From contig JAJVHY010000003.1 of assembly GCA_022072455.1 (NCBI GenBank), forward strand, positions 159,108 to 223,107: a stretch of 64,000 bases of DNA. Reading direction: 5' to 3'. Below are positions 1 through 9,400 of the stretch, piece by piece. The position numbers and the translations under genes are program-made. The notes under the pieces are model-generated. The model had not been told where the DNA came from. It did no database searches and saw only the letters and a list, made by a program, of their open reading frames with translations. Origin of the DNA: Verrucomicrobiia bacterium. Lineage in GTDB: Bacteria > Verrucomicrobiota > Verrucomicrobiia > Palsa-1439. Within the stretch, counting starts at the first letter, position 1. Each line of letters begins with the position of its first letter.

Positions 1-1
1 G

Positions 2-1415
2 ATGCTAAAATACCCACTGCCGGTCAAAAAGAAAAAGCCGGTCAATATATTTTGTAAGAAGCACGTTGCTCGACCCAGTAGAAATAAACTCCGTAATGCT
101 GTTCAAGTCATTCGTGACAGTATTTCGCCGGACTGCATTCCAACTGCAAAGCGAAGCGCACTCTGCAAACTGGCGACATATTTGACTGATAAGGGTTTTG
201 CTGTCCGTCAAACGCCCAATGACTACGAACCCCATCTGTGGATGCACCGAGTCATGCAAAAGATGGAGACCCTCGGAGCGGTTGCGGCAATGGTGGGCGA
301 CATTCCTGATCTTCCTGCTCTTTTAGAAAAAGCAAACAACGGCACGTTAATGGAAAGGCGGAAAGCGATTACTGTTTTGGCACGACACCGGGGGATTTCG
401 TTTAGGTCTATTGGGCGTTTCCTCTGTAAAGCCGCACCATCTGTAACGAGATACTGGATGCAATACGAAGCGGGAGGTATGTCGGGTAGTTTCCATGGAT
501 ATAAAAATCGAGCGAGGCTAGCCGACAATGAGGAATTAAAAGCAGCGGTTGTGTCTTTGCTGCATTCACCCCCGTCGCAATACAAGATCAATCGGACATC
601 ATGGAAATATACAGACTTGCTGAAATGCCTCGAACAGAATGGATTTTCAACGTCAAAAGAAGTCGTTCGTGAAATCTTGAAATCCGCTGGCTACAAGTGG
701 CGAAAAGCAAAAACAGTTCTGACCAGCAACGACCCCGAGTATCGGGAAAAGTTGGAGCGGATCAAAAGCATACTTTCCACTCTTGGCGCAAACGACCGCT
801 TCTGTTCGATTGATGAGTTCGGACATTTTGCGGTGAAGGCAAAGGGCGGGAAACGACTTGTTGCCCCAGATGAATACCCGCACGTCCCTCAATTTCAAAA
901 ATCAAAAGGGTGGCTGATCCTTGACGGCAGCGTTAGAACTCTCGCAAAACCAAGTCACCCATTTTTACTCCAGAGCCAAGAACACCGGCGAGATGATCAC
1001 GCTCCTTGAGGTCTTGCTGGTGAAATACAAAGGCTGCGACAATTTGTATCTGTCATGGGATGCCGCCTCTTGGCATGCATCAAAGGAACTGTATAAGGAG
1101 GTCGAGCAGGTAAACCAACCCGAGTATCGAGCCGCAGCACAGACGCCATTGGTCACGCTCGTTCCCCTCCCGAGTTCCGCCCAATTCTTGAATGTCATCG
1201 AAGCGGTCTTCAGCGGCATGGCAAAGGCGATAATTCACAACAGCGATTACCAGTCAGTCGAGGAAGCAACGGCGGCAATTGATTGCTACCTCCGAGAACG
1301 GAATGAGTATTTTCAGCAACATCCAAAACGAGCGGGCAAAAAAATCTGGTGCGAGGAACCAGTGGTCTGCAAGTTTTCAGATTCCAACAACTGCAAGAAC
1401 GCCAAGTTCCGATGA
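2..1415 (+). pseudogene. IS630-family transposase, split by a +1 frameshift
   Basis: Two overlapping frames make one DDE transposase. The first frame (2-1009) carries an N-terminal helix-turn-helix region and the first catalytic Asp in CSIDEFG (about residue 271). The second frame (TTG 921 to 1415) carries the motif ALELSQNQVTHFYS, the second Asp in SWDAASWH and the Glu in NVIEAVFSG. Homology switches frame at about 920: reading CTG-ATC, skipping one C, then TTG-ACG-GCA gives a continuous LILTAALELS. The joined protein would be about 470 residues, long for IS630. The window starts at or just inside the gene, so the left terminal repeat is not visible and no right repeat was identified. It could be programmed +1 frameshifting, a dead copy or a base-call error. 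Confidence 0.8.
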
Positions 1416-1552
1416 GCAAGGCTTAATCACTGTCAGCGGCTATGCTTGGCGGCGGAGCAGGTCAGCAGGACTCGGCGGCAGAGCCTCCGCCTTCGGCGGT
1501 GGGTGGAGGGGCGGTGGGAGGCGGCATGACTGCGGTAAACAACAGTCGCAAC
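1416..1552. other. Intergenic, G+C-rich, no gene seen
   Basis: This stretch after the transposase contains a purine-rich GGCGG/GGAGG run (about 1450-1530) and no convincing reading frame on either strand. The right end of the insertion sequence is expected here, but I could not identify a terminal repeat without the left end. Confidence 0.4.
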
Positions 1553-1628
1553 TAATTTATAATGTGCAACTTGCAGAGCGACCCTTCCCAAGCCGGCTAG
1601 GAGGGTTCGATTCCCTTCGCCCGCTCCA
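1553..1628 (+). pseudogene. Decayed tRNA-Gly(CCC)
   Basis: The 45 bases 1584-1628, from the anticodon loop (CCC at 1587-1589) to the encoded CCA (1626-1628), have the same length and register as E. coli glyU. They include an intact T arm (GAGGG-TTCGATT-CCCTT) and the acceptor 3' strand CGCCCGC. The 5' half is wrong: there is no GCGGGCG partner, the anticodon stem does not pair, and only a D-loop-like CAACTTGCAGAGC (about 1567-1579) is recognisable. It lies directly beside an insertion sequence. It may be a degenerate tRNA or an attachment-site remnant, and is unlikely to be functional. Confidence 0.5.
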
Positions 1629-1670
1629 ATTTTTCCCGGTCATTTGCTGCGCAGCCGCCGGCCAGCGGGG

Positions 1671-1934
1671 TTAGTTTTTGGCGACCTTCTTCTGAAATTC
1701 AATCGCGTAGCTGGCTTCTTTCTTAGTCACTTCGACGGCGAGGCCTTGCTGCGCGGCCCAGTCTTTGGCGAGTTTCACGCGGTCTTCGCTGGGGGTGGAG
1801 ATGCTCGTTTTGCCTTCGGCAACCATTTTTTGGACGATGGTGAGCCATTTCTGGTCGGTCGCGCTCGGTTCCGCCATGACTGACGAGCCGACAAGAATGA
1901 GGCAGCCAACGAACAGGATTGGATACTTTTTCAT
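1671..1934 (-). CDS. Small exported hypothetical protein
   Basis: An 87-residue protein. Residues 1-21 form a clear Sec signal peptide (MKKYPILFVGCLILVGSSVMA), giving a mature periplasmic or secreted protein of about 66 residues rich in Lys, Glu and Thr. There are no cysteines in the mature part and no known motif. An AGGAAG ribosome-binding site lies 4 bases before the ATG, which supports the start. It is transcribed away from the respiratory operon to its right. Function unknown. Confidence 0.6.
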   Translation of the reverse strand: MKKYPILFVGCLILVGSSVMAEPSATDQKWLTIVQKMVAEGKTSISTPSEDRVKLAKDWAAQQGLAVEVTKKEASYAIEFQKKVAKN

Positions 1935-2104
1935 GGGTCTTCCTTTCGCCCGATCGGGTTCCTACGACCGGTAGTACCTCAAATAGCGATTTCCATGCCT
2001 TGGTGGCCCACTACATACTTTCCCTACTCGCGAATACAGATTGTCCCCAATTGCGCCCCAACGATATGAGTGCTTTAGTTCATCACAGTCAAGGTGAGGC
2101 AATT

Positions 2105-2368
2105 ATGAACTTTATTCTCAATGTCGAGAGCGAGTCGTACCCCGTCGAAGGCCTCCGTGTCCCCACCGACGCCTTACGGGCCAATGACCTCCAAGGACGG
2201 TCCTTGTTCTTCGTCTCGCCGGTGCGGCTGCCCATTGGGAAAAGCTGTTCAGTGATTGGCGACGAGGTGGGTTATCAAGTCGTCGTCAACGGCTGCTTTG
2301 GGTTTGCGTATTCGCTGAAGTTTCTCGTCTCCGGCACGATTGCCGGCAAGTTGGCACTCGCCACCTGA
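2105..2368 (+). CDS. Hypothetical small protein
   Basis: An 87-residue open frame starting at ATG 2105 after AAGGTGAGG, a good ribosome-binding site. The sequence (MNFILNVESESYPVEGLRV...) has mixed polar and beta-prone character, a single Cys pair (about residues 46 and 63), and no signal peptide or membrane segment. The frame is open further upstream, but that part overlaps the promoter region of the divergent gene. It sits about 80 bases before the polyferredoxin gene and may belong to the same unit. No family recognised; existence is moderately supported. Confidence 0.4.
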   Translation: MNFILNVESESYPVEGLRVPTDALRANDLQGRSLFFVSPVRLPIGKSCSVIGDEVGYQVVVNGCFGFAYSLKFLVSGTIAGKLALAT

Positions 2369-2419
2369 TTTGCCTGCCGGAAAACTTGTTGCACTTTATC
2401 CGCCGGTTGCTATATCTCC

Positions 2420-2437
2420 TTGTGAGAATTTTCACAA
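2420..2437. promoter_or_regulatory. CRP-type palindrome TTGTGA-N6-TCACAA
   Basis: A perfect 6+6 inverted repeat matching the E. coli CRP consensus TGTGA-N6-TCACA, just upstream of the polyferredoxin/Rieske-b operon. It ends 13 bases before the GTG start and touches the AAAGGG ribosome-binding site. A protein bound here would more likely block than activate expression, or the promoter lies elsewhere. In RNA it could form a 6-bp hairpin beside the ribosome-binding site. Confidence 0.45.
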
Positions 2438-2450
2438 AGGGTCGAACCGA

Positions 2451-2915
2451 GTGGCCTATTTCATCAATGATGCCTGTATTGGCTGTGGCGTTTGCGAACT
2501 GAAGTGTCCGGTGGACACGATCAGCGGCAAGGCCAAAGAGCTGTACACGATTCACGTCGAGAACTGCATTGACTGCGGCGTGTGCGCCATTTATTGCCCG
2601 GTCTCCTGCATCGAAGATCAGTACGGCAACGTCGTGCAGCGCGTAAAGCCAAAGGACATCCCGAAGGCTCAAGTCATCGTGGACGACTGTACGGGCTGCG
2701 AGTTTTGCGTGGATATTTGCCCGTTTGACTGTATCCACATGATTGAAGATCCGACGCGAACCGGCGCGGTGCATTACAAGGTGGCTGAAGTCGTTGCCGA
2801 GGAATGCGTGGCGTGCCGGCTCTGTGAGATCGTCTGCGACAAGGATGCGATCATCGTGCCCAACGCGCCGACGCACCGGGCGGCGATGTTGCCCTCGCAA
2901 TTGGAGAAGCACTAG
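2451..2915 (+). CDS. Polyferredoxin with four [4Fe-4S] motifs
   Basis: A 154-residue cytoplasmic iron-sulfur protein. Four CxxCxxCxxxC motifs (CIGCGVCELKC, CIDCGVCAIYC, CTGCEFCVDIC, CVACRLCEIVC) form two bacterial-ferredoxin-like halves. The GTG start at 2451 is chosen because it follows AAAGGG by 8 bases and the first cluster begins 9 residues later; the frame upstream is proline-rich and unlike a ferredoxin. It is the first gene of the operon that encodes the Rieske/cytochrome b complex, with 9 bases to the next gene. It may carry electrons between soluble donors and that complex, which is inference from position. Confidence 0.8.
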   Translation: MAYFINDACIGCGVCELKCPVDTISGKAKELYTIHVENCIDCGVCAIYCPVSCIEDQYGNVVQRVKPKDIPKAQVIVDDCTGCEFCVDICPFDCIHMIEDPTRTGAVHYKVAEVVAEECVACRLCEIVCDKDAIIVPNAPTHRAAMLPSQLEKH

Positions 2916-2924
2916 TTCTTTGCA

Positions 2925-3845
2925 ATGAGTGACGAAGTTCAGCCGTTACCGGAAGAGAAATCGCGACCGGTCGCGCTGTTGGTTCAGTTGGTTTTCATTC
3001 CGCTGGCGGTGGTGTTGTTCTGCGCCGGGTTGGGCGCGCTGTTCATGTGGATGACCTCCGAGCGCAAGGATTTTGATGACTACGTGCGGACACTCCGCGC
3101 CAGTCGGGGCGCCAAACGCGGCCAAGAAGCGCAATACCTGCTGAATTACATTCAAGAATCCAAACGCTGGCAGGGAATTTTTGATGTGACAGCGCAGATC
3201 AGTGCTGGTCCCGATGAGTTCCTGAAGAAGAATCCCGGCGCGGCGGCCGAATTGCGCGCGGTATTCGAGGAAAGCGCCGGGCAAGACGCCAAAACGCGCC
3301 GGTACGTGGCGCTGGTGCTCGGAGTTTTGGGTGATCAGGAGTCGGCGCCTGTTTTGCGCCGGGCGCTGGATGACACGGATCCGGACACGGTAAAAAATTG
3401 TCTCTGGGCATTGGCGCGGTTGCGGGATAATGAAACCGCCGGGCCGGCGATTGAATTGACTCGGGCGGAGGATGTGAATGTCCGGTTGATGGCAGTGTAT
3501 ACATTGGGATTTTTGGAGCATCCGCGGGCCCGGGATATTTTGGCCGCGGCGTTGAATGATCCCGACGAGCTGGTGAAGTGGAATGCGGCGTTCGCGCTGG
3601 CCAATCGCGGTGACCGGGTCGCGCGGGATGTGTTACTGCGGTTATTGGACAAGGAGTTTGTCGACCGGCAATTGCAGGTGACGATGGCCAACCGGTCGAA
3701 ATACCGGGTGGCAGCGGTGGTTTGGCTGGGACAGTTGGACAAAGAGGCTGCCCTGCCGGTATTGGAAAAAGTGGCAAAAGATGATTTGGATTTGCGCGTG
3801 CGAGATGCCGCGCTGAAGCAAGTTGAGGCGTTGAGGAACAAGTAG
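2925..3845 (+). CDS. Membrane-anchored HEAT-repeat protein
   Basis: A 306-residue protein with one transmembrane segment (about residues 17-43, LLVQLVFIPLAVVLF...). Tandem helical HEAT / PBS-lyase-type repeats follow from about 110 to 300 (for example ALVLGVLGDQESAPVLRRAL, CLWALARLRDNETAGPAI). The soluble part is predicted to lie outside the cytoplasmic membrane. Such repeats bind proteins; placement between the polyferredoxin and Rieske genes (2 bases before the latter) suggests an assembly or scaffold subunit of the b/Rieske complex. No catalytic residues seen. Confidence 0.75.
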   Translation: MSDEVQPLPEEKSRPVALLVQLVFIPLAVVLFCAGLGALFMWMTSERKDFDDYVRTLRASRGAKRGQEAQYLLNYIQESKRWQGIFDVTAQISAGPDEFLKKNPGAAAELRAVFEESAGQDAKTRRYVALVLGVLGDQESAPVLRRALDDTDPDTVKNCLWALARLRDNETAGPAIELTRAEDVNVRLMAVYTLGFLEHPRARDILAAALNDPDELVKWNAAFALANRGDRVARDVLLRLLDKEFVDRQLQVTMANRSKYRVAAVVWLGQLDKEAALPVLEKVAKDDLDLRVRDAALKQVEALRNK

Positions 3846-3847
3846 AC

Positions 3848-4432
3848 ATGGCAGCAAACGAAACAAAAACACAACAGACGTTGTCGCCGCGCGAGCAGGC
3901 GATCCGGCAACTCAAGGTCAAGGGCTACCTCGACCAAGACGGCAAGCCGATGGGGCGCAGGCAGTTCATGGTCAGCTTGGCGCTGGCGTGGGCGACGTTC
4001 GCGGCGGCGCTGGGTGGATTGGTGACGATTTTGAGCGCGTTCATCATTCCGCGGGTGGACTTCACCCGCATCGAGAGTTTCAAGGTCGGCGCGCCGGGAA
4101 ATTTTCCATCCAAAACCGTCAACGAAGATTTCAAATCATCCGGCAAGTTTTGGATCGTCAATGACGGTCAGAAAATTTTCGCGCTTTCAGTGGTCTGCAC
4201 CCATCTCGGTTGCACGCCAAACTGGATGAGCAACGAGAGCAAGTTCAAATGCCCCTGCCATGGAAGTGGGTTCACGATGCAGGGCAAGAATTTCGAAGGC
4301 CCGGCGCCGACCTGGCTGCGCCGGTACGAAGTGTCGCTGGCTGACGACGGGCAGATTGTCGTGAACAAAGGCCGGTTGTTCTTCGAGGAAAAAGGCGAGT
4401 TCGAAGATCCCCGGTCGTACATCGCGGTCTAG
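3848..4432 (+). CDS. Rieske [2Fe-2S] subunit of the quinol:cytochrome c complex
   Basis: 194 residues. One transmembrane helix (about 41-68) follows a GRRQFM stretch that resembles a Tat signal-anchor, as is usual for Rieske proteins. Cluster ligands are C117 and H119 in CTHLGC and C135 and H138 in CPCHGSGF; C122 and C137 would form the stabilising disulfide. All residues expected of a high-potential Rieske protein are present. It is followed 9 bases later by cytochrome b, so it forms the core of a bc1/b6f-type complex that oxidises quinol and passes one electron to c-type hemes. Confidence 0.92.
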   Translation: MAANETKTQQTLSPREQAIRQLKVKGYLDQDGKPMGRRQFMVSLALAWATFAAALGGLVTILSAFIIPRVDFTRIESFKVGAPGNFPSKTVNEDFKSSGKFWIVNDGQKIFALSVVCTHLGCTPNWMSNESKFKCPCHGSGFTMQGKNFEGPAPTWLRRYEVSLADDGQIVVNKGRLFFEEKGEFEDPRSYIAV

Positions 4433-4441
4433 AGAATCATC

Positions 4442-5221
4442 ATGCTTGGCAAACTCAAAAATTCAGTGATGGACTCGCAGGTCAAGAAGTCCATCTTCCG
4501 CGTCGGCATCCCGAACACCGACCGCAAACGCGTCCTGATCGTGCTCGGCAACGTCTTCCTGCATTTGCACCCGACCAAGGTGCGAACCAGCGGCGTCAAG
4601 CTCCGGTACACTTGGTGCGCCGGTGGATTGTCATTCTTCCTCTTTCTCGTGCTCACTCTGACTGGCGTGCTGTTGATGTTCTATTACCGGCCGACGGTCG
4701 AAGGGGCGTATGTGGATATGCTTGATATTCGTTCGCAGGTGCCATTTGGCATCATGCGCGAACTGCACCGGTGGTCGGCGCACGCGATGGTGATCATGGT
4801 GATGATCCACATGTTCCGCGTGTTCATGACCGGCAGCTACAAGCCACCACGGGAATTCAACTGGGTCATTGGCGTCATTTTGCTGGTGCTCACGTTTCTG
4901 CTGAGTTTTACCGGGTATTTGTTGCCGTGGGATCAGCTCGCGATTTGGGCCATCACGGTCGGCTCGAACATGGCGAAAGCACATCCGTTCGTCGGTGCGG
5001 CCGGACCGTTCGCGGACTTCCTGCAAATCGGTGGTGTGCCGCTGGTCCATCCGGGCGACGACGCACGGTTCATGTTAATCGGTGCGAAGGAGCTCGGCGG
5101 GACGACCTTGCTGCGGTTTTACGTCTTACACTGCGTCGCGATTCCACTGGGTGCGGCGGTGTTGATGGCGATTCACTTCTGGCGCATCCGCAAGGACGGC
5201 GGCATCTCGGGGCCATTGTAA
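4442..5221 (+). CDS. Cytochrome b, N-terminal (b6-type) subunit
   Basis: 259 residues with four transmembrane helices. Heme ligands are visible: H109 and H123 in helix B (HRWSAHAMV...MIHMFRV), and H230 and H245 in helix D (FYVLH...IHFWRIR). The 14 residues between the helix D histidines and the C-terminal RKDGGISGPL ending are b6f-like. The quinone-site stretch GYLLPWDQ is intact. About 25 residues in the helix C-D loop are unusually long. The separate C-terminal half follows after 3 bases. Confidence 0.92.
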   Translation: MLGKLKNSVMDSQVKKSIFRVGIPNTDRKRVLIVLGNVFLHLHPTKVRTSGVKLRYTWCAGGLSFFLFLVLTLTGVLLMFYYRPTVEGAYVDMLDIRSQVPFGIMRELHRWSAHAMVIMVMIHMFRVFMTGSYKPPREFNWVIGVILLVLTFLLSFTGYLLPWDQLAIWAITVGSNMAKAHPFVGAAGPFADFLQIGGVPLVHPGDDARFMLIGAKELGGTTLLRFYVLHCVAIPLGAAVLMAIHFWRIRKDGGISGPL

Positions 5222-5224
5222 GCC

Positions 5225-6442
5225 ATGACTGAACACGCTGTCGTTCACGCCAATCCTGCGTTTGAAGCTTTCAAGGCCATTGCGAACATGCTGGCCGACC
5301 CGCGCGCCAGTTTCTTGGGTGCGGTCGGCGGCTTGATCTTGATGTTGCGGTTCCGCCGGTACGTCTTCAACTGGTACGTCGGCGCTTTTGTGTTGATCGT
5401 CGAGGCGGTGGTGATCCTGGCCGGTATGATGGATCCGAATTTCAAGCTCATCATCGGCAAGCCGGACAACGTGCCGATCACAATCATGTTGTTTCTGTCC
5501 ACGATCACGCTTTGGCTGGCGATGACCCAGGCCGTCAACAACGAGCGGCGCGCCGAACAGAAGTTGCCACCGGAGGAAAAAGAAACCTCGAACCAGAAAA
5601 CGTGGGTCTGGCCGGACCTGCTCTACATCGAGTTCATTGCGTTGATTCTCTGCACCGTGGCGTTGATTCTGTGGGCGGTTTACCTGCGGGCGCCGTTGGA
5701 AGAGCCGGCTAATCCGTCCGCCACGCCAAACCCGTCGAAGGCGCCGTGGTACTTCCTTGGGTTGCAGGAAATGCTCGTGTACTACGATCCGTGGTATGCC
5801 GGCGTCGTTCTGCCGTTGATCATCATCATGGGCTTGATGGCAATTCCGTACATTGACACGAACCCGAAGGGGAATGGCTATTACTCATTTGCCGAGCGCA
5901 AATTTTCGGTTTCGATGTTCTTGTTTGGATACCTCGCGCTGTGGGTGTTTATGATTATCACCGGCACATTCTTGCGCGGGCCGGGGTGGAATTTCTTCGG
6001 ACCGTTTGAATACTGGGATCCCCACAAAGTCGTCGCCCTTAACAACGTCAATGTCTCGGACTACGTCTGGGTTGTGTTATTCCCGAAACTCGGTGACCTG
6101 ACCGGCATTGCGTGGTTCAAGCAGGGCCTGCCGCCGGTCCAGAATGTCGTACCGGCCTTGATTCCGCCCGATATGGCCAGCATCCGAGCCTTCGGCCACG
6201 AACTGTTCATGGCGTGGAAGCGCGAATTCGCCGGCATCATCTTTATCGGTCTGTACTTCTTGGCCGGCCCGTGGGTCATGGGCAAGACGTTCCTCAAGTC
6301 GTACTTCAAGTCCTTGGATTTTGGCCGGTACAGTCTCTTGGCATTCTTGGTCTTGACCATGGGCACCTTGCCGCTCAAGATGGTTTGCCGCTGGCTCTTC
6401 GACCTTAAGTACTTCATTGATACCCCGTGGATCAAATTCTGA
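5225..6442 (+). CDS. Cytochrome b, C-terminal (subunit IV-like) membrane protein
   Basis: 405 residues, much longer than b6f subunit IV (about 160). Hydrophobic helices include 31-41, 48-68, 86-103, 131-152 and several after 185. A PWYF motif at 174-177 corresponds to the quinol-oxidation PEWY motif, with Ala-Pro replacing Pro-Glu. The N-terminal part adds at least two extra helices and the C-terminal part extends well beyond subunit IV. It completes the split cytochrome b of the operon. Three bases separate it from the octaheme gene. Confidence 0.85.
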   Translation: MTEHAVVHANPAFEAFKAIANMLADPRASFLGAVGGLILMLRFRRYVFNWYVGAFVLIVEAVVILAGMMDPNFKLIIGKPDNVPITIMLFLSTITLWLAMTQAVNNERRAEQKLPPEEKETSNQKTWVWPDLLYIEFIALILCTVALILWAVYLRAPLEEPANPSATPNPSKAPWYFLGLQEMLVYYDPWYAGVVLPLIIIMGLMAIPYIDTNPKGNGYYSFAERKFSVSMFLFGYLALWVFMIITGTFLRGPGWNFFGPFEYWDPHKVVALNNVNVSDYVWVVLFPKLGDLTGIAWFKQGLPPVQNVVPALIPPDMASIRAFGHELFMAWKREFAGIIFIGLYFLAGPWVMGKTFLKSYFKSLDFGRYSLLAFLVLTMGTLPLKMVCRWLFDLKYFIDTPWIKF

Positions 6443-6445
6443 CCG

Positions 6446-9400
6446 ATGAGAAACCAACCCGAAACCAAACACGCCTATAACATTCCGCGCCTGCACTGGT
6501 GGTTTTTCGGCTCCAGCCTCTTGCTGCTGGGGTGCTGCCTTCTGATGGTTTGGACGGATTACTCCGGCGGCCGGCTCAAGTGGCTCGGCCTCCGCGGTGA
6601 TCGGGGTTGGAAAAAATACCAACGCGAGTTCTACGCGCTTGAAAAGCAACGCTTGGCCGCCGATGCCAAGGCGGCGGAGATTCGCGCCAACGAAGCCGGT
6701 TTCACGAAACAAAAAGAGAACCTCGTCAAAGCCGAGGCCGCTTTGGCGGCTGACCAGACTGAGATCAGCCGGCTCACTGCCGAGGTGGAACGCCTCCGTC
6801 AGGAAGAATTTCTCATCACCCGGCAATTCACCATGGAGAAAGCGACTCGCGACGAAGTCCGCTCCATTTACGAAGGCACGCTCGAACGGAACCGGCAAGA
6901 CCCCGAGAGCCGGGAAGTCCAAGCCGCCCTCCGCACCGTTCGCCAACAAAATGCCCTTGTGGACGAACTCGACCTCGAAAAACAAAAAGCCGATGCCAAG
7001 GTGGCGGCGGCAGAGGCCGAGTTACAGGCTCTGACCAAGCACCGCGACGAATTGGATCGCAGCGTCAAACGCATGCAGGGCAACATTGACCTGATCTCCA
7101 AGCGACTCGCCCAACTCAAAGACCCACTGCTCCAAACCGTGGTCAACGCGCCGGTCATTGAATTCGCTGCCCCGACTGTCAAAGTCGAGCAAATCGTTGC
7201 CGATAATCATCATGTGGACGTCAATTTCGCCACCGTTCCCCGCGTGGACCGCTGCATCACCTGTCACAAAGCCATTGATCGCAGAGACGCTGCGCCTGAC
7301 GAAGTCGCTTGGCGCGCGAAAAACAAAATCGAATCCATCGAGTGGAGTCAGTTGCCGCAGCCACTGAAGAGCCATCCGAAACTGGACCTCTTTGTCGGCG
7401 AAAATTCGCCGCATCCGGCTGGCACCTTCGGCTGCACCGTCTGCCACTGGGGCTGGGATCGTGAAACCGATTTCTCCCGCGCCAGCCACACCCCGAACAA
7501 GACGGAAAAACTCCCGCACATTCGCAACGAGAAAACCGGCCACTGGACTCCCTTGGGCGAAGACGAAGAGCCACCCGCGGGCGTGAAGCCGGTCGAGATG
7601 ACGCAGCATGACGCCTGGGTCAAAAACTACGATTGGCAACATCAGGAGTTCAACACCCAGCCGATGCGCGAAAGCAAATTCGTCGAGGCCAGTTGCCTGA
7701 AGTGCCACACCGAGCAAACCAACCTTGCCGGCGGCGAAAAACTCGATCACGGGCGCCGGCTTGTCGAGCAACTCGGTTGCTGGAGCTGCCACAAGATGAA
7801 GCAACTCGAGTCTTACACCACCCACAAAGTCAAACTGGGTGAAGACTTCGCCAACATCTGCCAGGCTTACGATGTCGACGCGGAAGAAGTCCGTCGCCTC
7901 AACAACCTCCCGAAACAACCCGTCGTCAAACTCGGTCAGGAACTCAACATCCCGATCCGCACCCTCCGCAAGGTCGGCCCGAACCTCGCCCGAATTTCTG
8001 CGAAGACCACCAAAGATTGGACGCGCAAGTGGCTGGAAAACCCCGTCGAATTTCACGCCAACACCTACATGCCGCGGTTCTGGAATCTCAACAACAACGC
8101 CGACACGCCCGACCGCAACGCCATCGAAATCAACGCCATCACCGAATTCCTCTTTACCGTCAGCGAACCGGTCAAATATCCGGCCCCGCCGGTTGCCGGC
8201 GATATCGCGCGCGGCAAAGAACTTGTCGCCGAAGTCGGCTGCATGGGCTGCCACGTCATTGACGAAAAACTCACGAGCCTGAAACCGCCCGCCAACCTCG
8301 CCAAATACATGGACGCCGACCAATACCGGCGTTACCGCTCGCAAGGGCCGCAACTCGGCGGCGAAGGCAGCAAGACCGACCGCACCTGGCTTTACGCCTG
8401 GCTCAAGAATCCCAAACAATACCATCCCAAGACCAAGATGCCGGACCTCCGCCTCAGCGACCAAGAAGCTGCTGATGTGGCCGAATATCTCGTCAGCCTC
8501 CGCCATGACGCGACTGACAAGAAAGCGCTACCGGCGATCAAGTCGCATCTGCTTGATGATGTCACGCTCGAATACCTCCAAGTCACTCTGCCGGCAGCGC
8601 AGGCGCAGAAGAAAATCAGCCAACTTGATGACTTGATCGAATCCTATTTCGTGGACGAAGACACCAGCGCCTACTACACGGACCCGACCCGCTTGGTGCG
8701 CGAAGAAACCAAGCTCGCAGAACTGCGCAAGAAAGCCGAAGAAGAATTCGATGACGAAGCCGGTCGCGAAGCCGACAAACTCGAAGCCATCCTGAAGAAA
8801 GCCAAAGCGACCATGGCCGCCGCCAAAACGCGTGTCGCCGGTCTCGACCAGATCCACAAACAAAACGTCTACCTCGGCGGCCAACTCATCAACCGGTACG
8901 GCTGCTTTGCGTGTCATGACATTCGCGGTTTTGAAAATGCCAAACCCATCGGCACCGAACTCAGCGAATGGGGGAGCAAGGCCCTGAACAAACTCGACTT
9001 CGGCTTGCTCCACCTTGACCACAGCCGCGAAGCGTGGCTCGAACAAAAACTCAAAGCGCCGCGCTCCTTCGATACTGATCGTGTCGGTATCACCCGCAAG
9101 CCGCAAGAATTGCTCAAGATGCCGCAATTCAATCTCACGCCTGAACAACGCGAACAAGTCATCACCGTTGTCGCCGGCTTGACCGCCGAAAAACTCACGC
9201 CGAACGAACCCCGGCGACTCACACCTGCCGAATTCCAAATCGAGCGTGGCCGGTGGCTGGTGAAGGAAAACAACTGCCAGGGCTGTCACATCGTCGAAGG
9301 CCGTGGTGGTGCCATTCGCGGTGTCGGTATCCCCACCGGCATGGAGCCGCCGCTGGTCAGCGGGACCCCCACGCAACTTCGCCAAGGTCAACGCACCAAC

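Noticed and set aside
7022..8506. Long minus-strand open frame (494 codons) across the octaheme gene
   Set aside because: It is antisense to a gene with eight CxxCH motifs; its translation is low-complexity and has no family features. A codon-bias shadow.
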